Source of the DNA: Acidobacteriaceae bacterium | Lineage (GTDB): Bacteria > Acidobacteriota > Terriglobia > Terriglobales > Acidobacteriaceae | Assembly: GCA_003132445.1 (NCBI GenBank) | Contig: PKXU01000090.1 | Span: forward strand, 31,351 to 66,382 | DNA: 35,032 nucleotides | Direction: 5' to 3' | Shown: in pieces, positions 25,601-35,032 of the stretch | Position numbering within the stretch: position 1 is the first letter of the stretch | Layout of the letters: each line of letters opens with the position of its first letter | The notes under the pieces: model-generated | Told to the model about the DNA's origin: nothing | The model's input: only the letters and a program-made list of their open reading frames with translations | Databases searched by the model: none | Translations under genes and position numbers: made by a program

Positions 25601-26192
25601 GCGCCGTGGATATCGTGTGGAGTACGAAGATATGGCGCTCGCCTATACCGAAGCTCCGACGAACGCGAACGCCTTGATGCGGCAACGCTTTCGCTGGTCG
25701 TTCGGCATTCTGCAAGCCGTTTATAAACATCGCGGAGTTTTCGCGCGCAAGGGCGCATTGGGATGGGTGGCGCTGCCGAACATTGTGATTTTTCAGATTC
25801 TGTTGCCGCTGGTTTCGCCGCTGATTGACATCATGTTCGCTTTGGGCACGATCTGGTATTTCGTGCAGAAACATTTCCACCCAGATTCGACCGACTCGGG
25901 AAGCTTTCACAAGCTGGTGTTATTCTTCTTCGCGTTCCTGGTGATCGACTTTATCGCCTCGGCGATTGCCTTCATGCTCGAACGCCGCGGCCCCGACGAG
26001 AAAGAAGATGCGTGGCTCTTGAGCCAGGTCTGGCTGCAGCGTTTCGCCTACCGGCAACTATTTTCGGTTGTGCTCTTCAGGACTCTGAAGCGAGCGCTGG
26101 AAGGCCGCAGGTTCGCGTGGGATAAACTGGAGCGCACCGCGGCGGTGAATTATGTGCCGGCAGAGACCCGGGATCACGCCAATGTTCCGTAG
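22683..26192 (+). CDS. Trifunctional GH18-like hydrolase / NodB polysaccharide deacetylase / family 2 glycosyltransferase
   Basis: The 1169-residue protein has an N-terminal anchor helix (24-40) and a charged linker, then three enzyme modules. (1) GH18-like, about 98-425: GLMIDFES gives the D-x-E pair Asp225/Glu227, followed by MNYDEHYPG. (2) NodB deacetylase, about 497-705: TFDDGP (Asp505/506), NHTFTH (His556/His560), RPPYA (Arg594) and LLHDGGG. (3) GT2 synthase, about 783-1060: IDDG (818-820), DAD (873-875), the ED of VAEDADL and QRFRW (1001-1005), flanked by helices at 728-763 and from 1028 on. The order predicts that modules 1 and 2 face outward and the GT2 faces the cytosol. By analogy with PgaB plus PgaC, it could make, deacetylate and trim a poly-N-acetylhexosamine. 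It has no operon partner. Confidence 0.9.
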   Translation: MADPVFYDPRRARWKRLRRLLDVTAIVVSSLIIFFVYSALRDEPLPELLFSPQRRAFKGLKESEKEKARERQKKLAARSHRKSKLAASQVKLNQEEGIRAAFYVPWDAASFSSLRSYARQIDILYPDWLHVITADGRLQGIDDQTNKFFDVVQGSTVLPVDDRVMPLLKTDDPGMEVFPMVNNSDGKDWLGNIVGFLNNPDARALFRRQASQFLSSGRYRGLMIDFESFPPSGQHGYVALLQELSGDLHARGMKLYVALPPHSSEYDYPAIAAAADGVVLMNYDEHYPGAASGPVASQDWFVNNLKFAKSVIPQEKIICVIANYGYDWVLKPKKGKLPADIHDSSVSAQDAWLAARDSDEDVNFDDDAMNPHFSYLDEKSFRHDVWFLDAVTALNHMRSAQTLGIQTFALWRLGSEDRSLWKVWDVPGDAGATDKLKDVPPGADVDMEGQGEILRIEDKPAHGTRDLTIDPDSHLITDEVFQNLPQPYRVGRYGYSPNKVALTFDDGPDPDWTPKILDVLKQKNATATFFLIGIQTDKFSSIAKRIYREGNTIGNHTFTHPDVSSISTGYMKVELNLTERLFASLIGVRATLMRPPYAIDEEPDTADEVRPLEVPQDLGYITVGNRIDPNDWQDKPRRHTAKEISDYVLKHLPPCGPNDLRCGNIVLLHDGGGNRAETVRALPAIIDGIRARGYEVAPVYELIGKTRADVMAPLPTEERWAARLDRFGFWLFDASIVIITWIFLVGDLLMTGRLIFIGAAAVYDRLREKIFGKPAEVASYKPKVAVLIPAYNEEKVIERTVRAALHSNYPNLRVIVIDDGSKDRTLEVARKAFSAEAAAGHVLILTKRNSGKAEALNYGIEHIGDAELFVGIDADTIIAPDAIARLVPHFINPKVGAIAGNAKVGNRVNLWTRWQALEYITSQNFERRALDVLGAVSVVPGAIGAWRVSAVREAGGYHIDTVAEDADLTMALLRRGYRVEYEDMALAYTEAPTNANALMRQRFRWSFGILQAVYKHRGVFARKGALGWVALPNIVIFQILLPLVSPLIDIMFALGTIWYFVQKHFHPDSTDSGSFHKLVLFFFAFLVIDFIASAIAFMLERRGPDEKEDAWLLSQVWLQRFAYRQLFSVVLFRTLKRALEGRRFAWDKLERTAAVNYVPAETRDHANVP

Positions 26193-26218
26193 GCGCGCAG
26201 CCTCCGCTGGTGGGTGTA

Positions 26219-26281
26219 GGGATCCTTCGACTTCGTATTCGCTCTCGCTTCGCGAAAGCAAATACTGCGCTCAGGATGACA
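26219..26281. repeat. Interspersed repeat element, copy 2 (GGGATYCTTCGACT...CGCTCAGRATGACA)
   Basis: Termini GGGATCCTTCGACT and CGCTCAGGATGACA match copy 1 at 3420-3477, while the 30-odd bp interior is different and contains the palindrome TTCGCGAA. It lies in the 94-bp gap between two convergent genes, just after the trifunctional enzyme stop codon. Confidence 0.7.
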
Positions 26282-26286
26282 TACCT

Positions 26287-27543
<1,257 letters not shown>

Positions 27544-27624
27544 CTAGGATCTTGGCGGGCGCGTCGCGTCTTCGGTCGAAGGGGGTCGAGGTTTGATTTG
27601 GCAAAAAGCCAGACGCCGCTTTTC

Positions 27625-28032
27625 TTACTTGCCCTTCGCAGCTACATCCAGCCGTGCCTCCGCGCGGTGCAAGGCGTCTAGCGCGCGAGCTACGTCGACG
27701 CTGGTATCGCCGCTGGCTAATCGTTGCTCCGCGCGCTCTTTGGATTTTCGCGCCCGCTCCACGTCAATCTCCGAGGGACGCTCCGCCGTCTCCGCCAGAA
27801 TGGTCACTTTGTCGGGAAGAACTTCCGCAAATCCCCAAGCCACGGCCAGCCGCGACTCCTGGGAATTTTCGCAGTAACTGATTTCGCCGACAGCCAGTTC
27901 AGTAATCAGCGGCGCGTGACCCGGCAGCACCCCCAGATAGCCGTTCTTCCCGGGAATCTGAACTTCCTCGGCCGCCGTGTCGACGACTTTCTTTTCCGGC
28001 GTGACGATTTCGAGTTTGAATGTGTCTGCCAT
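27625..28032 (-). CDS. atpC: ATP synthase F1 subunit epsilon
   Basis: This 135-residue rotor subunit is the last gene of the operon. The N-terminal beta-sandwich is clear (LEIVTPEKKVVDTAAEEVQIPG, GYLGVLPGHAPLITELAVGEI), followed by VLPDKVTILAETAERPSEID and the C-terminal two-helix region (ERARKSKERAEQRLASG, ALDALHRAEARLDVA). Epsilon couples gamma to the c-ring, and its helices can inhibit ATP hydrolysis. Its ATG is 8 bp from the edge of a CGGCTTN heptad hairpin that fills the gap to atpD. GGAAG inside that array, about 10 bases before the start, is the only ribosome-binding-site candidate. Confidence 0.93.
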   Translation of the reverse strand: MADTFKLEIVTPEKKVVDTAAEEVQIPGKNGYLGVLPGHAPLITELAVGEISYCENSQESRLAVAWGFAEVLPDKVTILAETAERPSEIDVERARKSKERAEQRLASGDTSVDVARALDALHRAEARLDVAAKGK

Positions 28033-28039
28033 ATAAAAA

Positions 28040-28101
28040 CGGCTTCCGGCAGCCGGCTTTCGGCTTCCACGCGTTCGATCCGGAAGCCCGAAGGCGGAAG
28101 C
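28040..28101. repeat. Inverted heptad arrays in the atpD-atpC gap (CGGCTTN / CGGAAGC)
   Basis: CGGCTTC, CGGCAGC, CGGCTTT and CGGCTTC (28040-28067) face CGGAAGC, CCGAAGG and CGGAAGC (28081-28101) across a 13-bp spacer. The two arms are complementary. They fill the 74-bp gap between atpD and atpC, 8 bp from the atpC start codon. Confidence 0.8.
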
Positions 28102-28106
28102 CCGCC

Positions 28107-29700
<1,594 letters not shown>

Positions 29701-30783
29701 TCACATTGCCGCCGCGCCGCTGACAATCTCGATGATCTCTTTCGTGATCTTTGCCTGGCGCGCGCGATTCATGGCCAGTGTCAGCGAATCGATCATGTCA
29801 GTGGCGTTGTTGGTGGCCGAATCCATTGCGGTCATGCGAGCGGCGTGTTCGGCCGCTACCGACTCCATGAGCGCGCGAAAAATCTGGATGCTCACATATT
29901 TCGGCAAAAGTGAGCGGAACAATTCCTCCGGCGGCTGTTCGTAGATGTAATCGACTTGCGCCGTGCCAAACTGCGTGGCGACTTGTTCGACATCGTGATC
30001 CGGAGCGCGCATGCCCACGCCCGCGCTGATCGCCGCCTCTTTCGCCCTCTTCTTTTCTTCTTCCGTCATCTCTTCGGCCAAGCGCACTGCCGGTTCGCCG
30101 ATCTGCTCGATGGGAAGAATCTGCTCCACAATGAGCCTCTGCGCAATCACCGACTTGAATTCGTTAAACACAATGTAGACCGCATCGATCTCTTCCCGTC
30201 TGTACCGCTCGATCACGTTCTCGGAGAGAGCCCGCGCCTGCGCGAACTCCACTTTACCGAGAATGCCGACGTGTTCCCCGGTGATCTGAATCGGTCCGGC
30301 GCGCTCGCCGGCTTCCGGTTCGGCCTCGATCGATTCCGAGAGATCCGCCAAACTCCGCGTCTGCACCTTGGCCGCGGGATAGCGCCGCCGCAGAAAGTCG
30401 CGCCCCTTGCGGCCAATCGCTTCGATATCGACGTTCCTCCCCGCCTTGGTTTCGAGGAAGCGTCCAGCGGCCTTCGTAATATTCGCGTTAAAGGCGCCCG
30501 CCAGCCCTTTGTCTCCAGTTACGACGATCAGCAGAATATTCTTTTCTTCGCGCTGCGCCAACAAAGGATGCTTCGGCTCACCGGTCTCAGGATCGAAAAT
30601 CTCGGCTCGGGCTACCAGCGATTTCAGCACATTCGTCAGCATCTGCGCGTACGGACGCGCCGCCAGGGCACGCTCTTGCGCCCGGCGCAACTTAGCCGCC
30701 GAGACCACTTTCATGGCCTTGGTGATTTGCCGCGTGTTGACCACGCTGCGAATACGGCGACGGATGTCGAGAATGTTTGCCAT
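29701..30783 (-). CDS. atpG: ATP synthase F1 subunit gamma, extended form
   Basis: The central-stalk subunit is recognised from its N-terminal helix (LDIRRRIRSVVNTRQITKAMKVVSAAKL), the LIVVTGDKGLAGAFNANI strand-loop, and the C-terminal helix (FRALMESVAAEHAARMTAM, NNATDMIDSLTLAMNRARQAKITKEIIEIVSGA). At 360 residues it is about 70 longer than the usual 285-300. Extra sequence appears in two places: about 150-180 (SIEAEPEAGERAGPIQITGE) and about 235-278 (EEMTEEEKKRAKEAAISAGV and following), the latter rich in Glu/Lys. Both insertions fall in the globular Rossmann-like part rather than the rotor helices. They are in frame and compositionally like the rest, so this is not an assembly artefact. Confidence 0.95.
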   Translation of the reverse strand: MANILDIRRRIRSVVNTRQITKAMKVVSAAKLRRAQERALAARPYAQMLTNVLKSLVARAEIFDPETGEPKHPLLAQREEKNILLIVVTGDKGLAGAFNANITKAAGRFLETKAGRNVDIEAIGRKGRDFLRRRYPAAKVQTRSLADLSESIEAEPEAGERAGPIQITGEHVGILGKVEFAQARALSENVIERYRREEIDAVYIVFNEFKSVIAQRLIVEQILPIEQIGEPAVRLAEEMTEEEKKRAKEAAISAGVGMRAPDHDVEQVATQFGTAQVDYIYEQPPEELFRSLLPKYVSIQIFRALMESVAAEHAARMTAMDSATNNATDMIDSLTLAMNRARQAKITKEIIEIVSGAAAM

Positions 30784-30790
30784 TTGAAAC

Positions 30791-30879
30791 CAGTTCTCAG
30801 TTGCCAGTTCTCAGTTCTCAGTTAAAACCGCAGACCCCAGGGCTCCTACTGAGAACTGAGAACCGAGAACTGGGAACTT

Positions 30880-30882
<3 letters not shown>
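30791..30882. repeat. Inverted heptad arrays in the atpA-atpG gap (CAGTTCT / ACTGAGA)
   Basis: CAGTTCT, CAGTTGC, CAGTTCT, CAGTTCT and CAGTTAA (30791-30825) face ACTGAGA, ACTGAGA, ACCGAGA, ACTGGGA and ACTTCTA (30848-30882). A 19-nt register pairs 30804-30822 with 30855-30873 with one G-T wobble. The last unit includes the atpA stop codon (30880-30882), and the first begins 7 bp before the atpG ATG, so the array spans the whole gap. Confidence 0.9.
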
Positions 30883-32508
<1,626 letters not shown>

Positions 32509-32518
<10 letters not shown>

Positions 32519-33045
32519 ATAGCCTCTCGAATCCTTTCCAGTTGGCCCTTGACTGAACCGTCGTAAATCGTGCTGCCTACGCGAATCACGGCCCCGCCGA
32601 GCAGGGACGAATCCAGTGCATAGCTGGCGCGGACTTTCATGCTTGTATTCTTTTCGACTTGCGCTTCCAGCGTTCGCTTCTCGGCATCGCTCAATTCGCG
32701 AGCACTCGAGATCTGCGCTTCGGCAAATCCCATGCGTGCATCCAGTTCTTTTTCCACTTGCTCGATAATTCTCGGCAGAAACATCACTCGCCGATGATCG
32801 ATCAGCAGCGCGATCAGATTGCGCACGCGTTTGTCGAAGCCTTCGCGCTGCGCAATCGCATCCAACAGATTGCGCTTTTGCTCAGCGGCGACCGCTGGAT
32901 TCTCCCAGACCCGCTTCAAATCTTCGTTTTCGGCCAGCAGGCGCGCGATCTCGCGCAATCCAGCTACGGCCTGAGTCGCATCCATGTGCGTATCGAGAAC
33001 TACGTCGGCGAAAGCCCGGGCATACGTGCTGGCGACGGAGGCCAA
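32509..33045 (-). CDS. atpH: ATP synthase F1 subunit delta
   Basis: This 178-residue peripheral-stalk subunit links the b subunits to the top of the alpha/beta hexamer. The N-terminal helical domain (SVASTYARAFADVVLDTHMD, LLAENEDLKRVWENPAVAAEQKRNLLDAI) and the C-terminal signature (VRASYALDSSLLGGAVIRVGSTIYDGSVKGQLERIREAI) are clear. Normal length. It follows the b gene with only a 3-bp gap, so these two are tightly coupled. Its final residues (two Ser) and stop codon lie inside a heptad array, which suggests that the array grew into, or donated, the gene's 3' end. Confidence 0.94.
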
Positions 33046-33048
33046 GGT

Positions 33049-33840
33049 TTAATTCCTGCCCTTTCCAGAATTTTCTGCGCCTAATTCCGTGGCAAAATTC
33101 CGCACCAAAGCCTGATCGATAGCGGCATCAACGCGAATCTGTTTCCGCGCCAGTCCCACTGCAAGATCGGCGGCGTAGGCCGTCAGTTGTCGCCGCGCGG
33201 CTTCGGCTGCCGCCGCGATTTCTTGCTCGGCGGAGGCTACAATCTTGCGTGCATCTTCTTCGGCCGCCGCTTTGATGCAGGCTTCCTCGGCAGCGCCTTC
33301 TTTTTCTGCGGTGTTGCGCATCGTGCCAATTTCGACATCCAGTTTCATCAGGCGCGATTCAATCTCGGCCAGCCTTCGCCGAGCCTCCTCGCTGGCCTTC
33401 TGTGCCTCCTGCATCGCCTTTTGAATGGCGGCGCTGCGGTCGCGAAACATTCCTGGCAAATATTTGCGCGAAGCCCAAACAACAACTGCAGCAATCACCA
33501 GGAAGTTCAACACCACGCTGAGCCAGTACGACTGCTGCAGATTCAATCCCGTGAGCCGGCCAATCGCTCGCACCGATGCCGACTCCTTGAACTCCACCAT
33601 TTCGTCTTTGCCCTCGCCGGCGGCTTCATTGCTTTGGTGCGCAAGCTGGAGGCCGGGACCGAAAGATTGCGAGGTAGCCTCGTCGATGCTCAGCTTTTTC
33701 TGTGCTGGAGGAGCCGATTGTTTCTGGGGTGGAGGAACGGGTTGCTGCTGAGCCTGTAGGCCTCCACTCCCAGAACCCGCCAACAACAGCAACGAGAACA
33801 ATGAGCGTACGATTCTTTTCGGAATATGAGTCCAGAACAT
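33049..33840 (-). CDS. atpF: ATP synthase F0 subunit b with signal-peptide-like N-terminal extension
   Basis: The C-terminal 160 residues are a standard b subunit: a membrane helix at about 105-123 (YWLSVVLNFLVIAAVVVWA) followed by KYLPGMFRDRSAAIQKAMQE and a long Ala/Glu/Arg-rich coiled coil. Unusually, the 100 residues before it contain a secretory-type leader (RIVRSLFSLLLLAGSGSGGLQAQ), a Pro/Gln linker (QPVPPPQKQSAPPAQKK) and an acidic segment up to residue 90. Total length is 263, against the usual 155-175. The ATG shares its A with the upstream TGA (TGATG), so translation is coupled and the long start is supported. The leader would place the linker outside the cytosol before the b helix re-enters; whether it is cleaved is unknown. 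Confidence 0.9.
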   Translation of the reverse strand: MFWTHIPKRIVRSLFSLLLLAGSGSGGLQAQQQPVPPPQKQSAPPAQKKLSIDEATSQSFGPGLQLAHQSNEAAGEGKDEMVEFKESASVRAIGRLTGLNLQQSYWLSVVLNFLVIAAVVVWASRKYLPGMFRDRSAAIQKAMQEAQKASEEARRRLAEIESRLMKLDVEIGTMRNTAEKEGAAEEACIKAAAEEDARKIVASAEQEIAAAAEAARRQLTAYAADLAVGLARKQIRVDAAIDQALVRNFATELGAENSGKGRN

Positions 33841-34295
33841 CAGCGTCCCGCTCCCGCCGGCTGCAACACACGCCGCATGATTTCCTGCGCCAGAGCCTGC
33901 GCGGCAGCCGGTAAGTTCTTCTCGGCCGCCGACCGATCCTGCTCGATCGCTTGCTTAGCAGCCTGCACTTGCGCCTGGGCTTTAGTGCGAGCCTCGTTCA
34001 AGGCGTTGGCTCGCGCCTGCAGCACCGCCTGGCGACGCGCTTCCTGGGCACGGAACACTGCCGCCCGAGCCTCCCGCAACCGCTGTTCATACTCCGCTGT
34101 TCGGGCCTCGGCGGCGGCAATGTCGGCGCGCGACTTCTCGACCGCTCCCTCCGTCTTGCTGCGCCGTTCCGCCAGCACGCGCTGCAACGGCTTATGCACG
34201 ATCACGGTGTAGAGCACGTAGAGCAGTGTCAGCAGGATTACTGTCGGCACCGATCCGAGCAGTAATTCGCCCAATTGTCGAAGAGTTTCGTCCAT
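33840..34295 (-). CDS. atpF: ATP synthase F0 subunit b/b' (first gene of the operon)
   Basis: The 151-residue protein has one membrane helix (about 10-33, LLLGSVPTVILLTLLYVLYTV), then VIVHKPLQRVLAERRSKTEGAVEKS and a long Ala/Arg/Glu coiled coil, the shape of a peripheral-stalk b or b' chain. With the next gene it would form a heterodimeric stalk; which of the two is b and which b' cannot be settled from sequence alone. It overlaps the next start by one base. A sigma70-like promoter lies 46-74 bp upstream, so this is the operon's first gene. Subunits a and c, often placed just upstream, are absent here. No strong ribosome binding site is visible before the ATG. Confidence 0.9.
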   Translation of the reverse strand: MDETLRQLGELLLGSVPTVILLTLLYVLYTVIVHKPLQRVLAERRSKTEGAVEKSRADIAAAEARTAEYEQRLREARAAVFRAQEARRQAVLQARANALNEARTKAQAQVQAAKQAIEQDRSAAEKNLPAAAQALAQEIMRRVLQPAGAGR

Positions 34296-34340
34296 GTGGT
34301 GCTGATGTAGACCGGAAAATGAGGGCTATGAAAACTGTTA

Positions 34341-34369
34341 AGTCTAACGTCCAAAGCAGTTTATGTCAA
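34341..34369 (-). promoter_or_regulatory. Sigma70-like promoter of the ATP synthase operon
   Basis: On the minus strand TTGACA (34364-34369), a 17-bp spacer and TAGACT (34341-34346) match the consensus 6/6 and 4/6. The predicted start near 34334 gives a leader of about 40 nt to the first ATG at 34295. Position and strand fit the operon exactly. Confidence 0.7.
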
Positions 34370-34554
34370 CGCGGAGGGTGCGAGTTTTTCGGAGCGTTAC
34401 GCAGAGGATCGGGTAGCGTTCTGAATGATCGTCGTGATAGCCGTAATCGGGTCTATCTTCATGCAAAAGCGAGGCTTAAGTTATTGTTCGACAAGACGAC
34501 GTCAGGCGGCTGCAACGCCAATACTGGCACATCGCAAATTCCTGCACATATCCC
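34370..34554. other. Non-coding spacer between the atp promoter and the divergent leader
   Basis: I see no supported gene here. A plus-strand 93-codon frame (34425-34706) runs through it and through the downstream hairpins; its start (MIVVIAVIGSIF) is hydrophobic, but the rest is unlike a protein, and no ribosome binding site precedes it. Confidence 0.4.
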
Positions 34555-34582
34555 TTGACTTCAGCCAAAAGAGGAATAGCAT
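34555..34582 (+). promoter_or_regulatory. Possible promoter for the structured leader/right-end gene
   Basis: TTGACT (34555-34560), a 16-bp spacer and TAGCAT (34577-34582) match the -35 box 5/6 and the -10 box 4/6. Transcription would start near 34590, directly in front of the two hairpins and about 150 bp before the ATG at 34739. Confidence 0.45.
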
Positions 34583-34596
34583 TGAAGTATCACCTC

Positions 34597-34670
34597 CGAT
34601 CCAATTCAGGATCGAATGGGCCGATAGCCAAGGAATGTCACCGCTTCTTGGTTGCCGGCCCATTTTAATT
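34597..34670 (+). ncRNA. Structured leader or small RNA: two abutting hairpins followed by TTTTAATT
   Basis: Hairpin 1 is CGATCC (34597-34602), loop AATTCA, GGATCG (34609-34614). Hairpin 2 starts at the next base: AATGGGCCG (34615-34623) pairs perfectly with CGGCCCATT (34656-34664). An inner stem GCCAAG (34627-34632) pairs with CTTGGT (34647-34652) with one G-U. TTTTAATT overlaps and follows the 3' arm. A promoter-like pair lies just upstream. This looks like a short RNA ending at an intrinsic terminator, or an attenuator before the gene at 34739. I do not recognise it as any riboswitch class I know. Confidence 0.5.
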
Positions 34671-34738
34671 GTGCTCTCGCGGTCCCTCCCGAGGCAGCGC
34701 GCTTAACTCCTCCCGCATAACCGGTGTCTAATCCCATT

Positions 34739-35032
34739 ATGACAAGGATTCGTTACGCCCTGCTTCTTCCACTTCTACATCTGGCAATTGTCAGTGCCCC
34801 GATGTTTTACGAGGAATCCAAAGTATGGCGATATGTGCCAAAAGCGCAGATGTGGAAGGATTTCGAGGAGCGACATCCAGCTCCTGCGACAGAAGGACGC
34901 CTGATGATCGACTGCTACGAGTACCGGATGCCCTCCGGCAGTCGGCTGATCCTCGCGGCCGATCTTCCGGTCGCATTGCTGATCGGCACTTCGGCGAACG
35001 GATGTGGCCTGGGTGCTGTCAGATTGGTTCCA
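34739..35032 (+). CDS. Hypothetical membrane-anchored protein (partial, runs off the window)
   Basis: An open frame of 98 codons starts at ATG 34739 and has no stop before the right edge. It begins MTRIRYALLLPLLHLAIVSA, a hydrophobic helix that may be a signal anchor. A charged segment follows (EESKVWRYVPKAQMWKDFEE), then MIDCYEYRMPSGSRLILAAD and a second hydrophobic stretch (LPVALLIGTSANGCGLGAV). I do not recognise a family. Its codon use resembles the neighbours. A structured RNA-like region lies 70-140 bp upstream, so expression may be attenuated. It is divergent from the ATP synthase operon, 443 bp away. Confidence 0.55.
   Translation, partial: MTRIRYALLLPLLHLAIVSAPMFYEESKVWRYVPKAQMWKDFEERHPAPATEGRLMIDCYEYRMPSGSRLILAADLPVALLIGTSANGCGLGAVRLVP

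Noticed and set aside
24912-25910. 332-codon minus-strand frame opposite the GT2 module
   Set aside because: Antisense shadow of the trifunctional enzyme, whose catalytic motifs are intact on the plus strand.
30207-30260. Frameshift as explanation for the long gamma subunit
   Set aside because: The extra segments are in frame, with conserved gamma sequence before, between and after them, so the length is genuine.
34589-34597. ATCACCTCC, resembling the 16S rRNA 3' end
   Set aside because: A nine-base match with no flanking rRNA sequence; most likely chance, although it could pair with a Shine-Dalgarno sequence in the same RNA.
34425-34706. 93-codon frame upstream of the right-end gene
   Set aside because: It passes through perfect RNA hairpins and a T tract and has no ribosome binding site; only its first 12 residues look protein-like.

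Overview
The window reads as a piece of an Acidobacteriota chromosome (Koribacter/Terriglobia-like), probably from a contig. This is inferred from the gene content: a 1282-residue Oar-type TonB-dependent receptor with an N-terminal carboxypeptidase-regulatory domain, a PafA-type phosphatase, several secreted esterases, the moderately high GC, and intergenic DNA full of 7-bp tandem repeats. No rRNA, tRNA, insertion sequence, prophage or CRISPR array is visible. Apart from two genes that need frameshifts to be read, coding looks intact and housekeeping in style.

Left third (1-16 kb): the 3' end of an SDR oxidoreductase; a convergent P5C dehydrogenase; a decayed methyltransferase; a 3-hydroxyacyl-CoA dehydrogenase; small membrane proteins; a secreted alpha/beta hydrolase; a WalJ/YycJ-like metallo-hydrolase; a zinc-finger membrane protein; methionine aminopeptidase; MsrA; a secreted Asp-box (BNR) protein; a frameshifted DUF1761 gene; a pyrD-phosphatase pair overlapping by 4 bp; seryl-tRNA synthetase; and a LolA-like protein. 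These are mostly short independent transcription units.

Middle (16.7-27.5 kb): envelope functions. The Oar-like receptor is followed by a polytopic GT39-like glycosyltransferase. Divergent from that is a 1169-residue protein that joins a GH18-like hydrolase, a NodB polysaccharide deacetylase and a family 2 glycosyltransferase, so one polypeptide could polymerise, deacetylate and trim a beta-linked N-acetylhexosamine polymer. A secreted CE1-type esterase follows.

Right end (27.6-34.4 kb, minus strand): a seven-gene F-type ATP synthase operon in the order b/b', b, delta, alpha, gamma, beta, epsilon, behind a good sigma70-like promoter (TTGACA, 17 bp, TAGACT). Subunits a and c are not adjacent. 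Gamma is about 70 residues longer than usual, and one b subunit has an extra secretory-type N-terminus. Beyond the promoter, on the plus strand, lies a structured leader (two abutting hairpins, then TTTTAATT) before a membrane protein cut by the window end.

The most unusual signal is non-coding. All four ATP synthase gaps longer than 3 bp are filled by inverted arrays of 7-bp repeats. They run from the stop codon of one gene to 3-8 bp before the start codon of the next, where a ribosome binding site belongs. Related arrays follow serS, the HBD gene and a small membrane protein gene.
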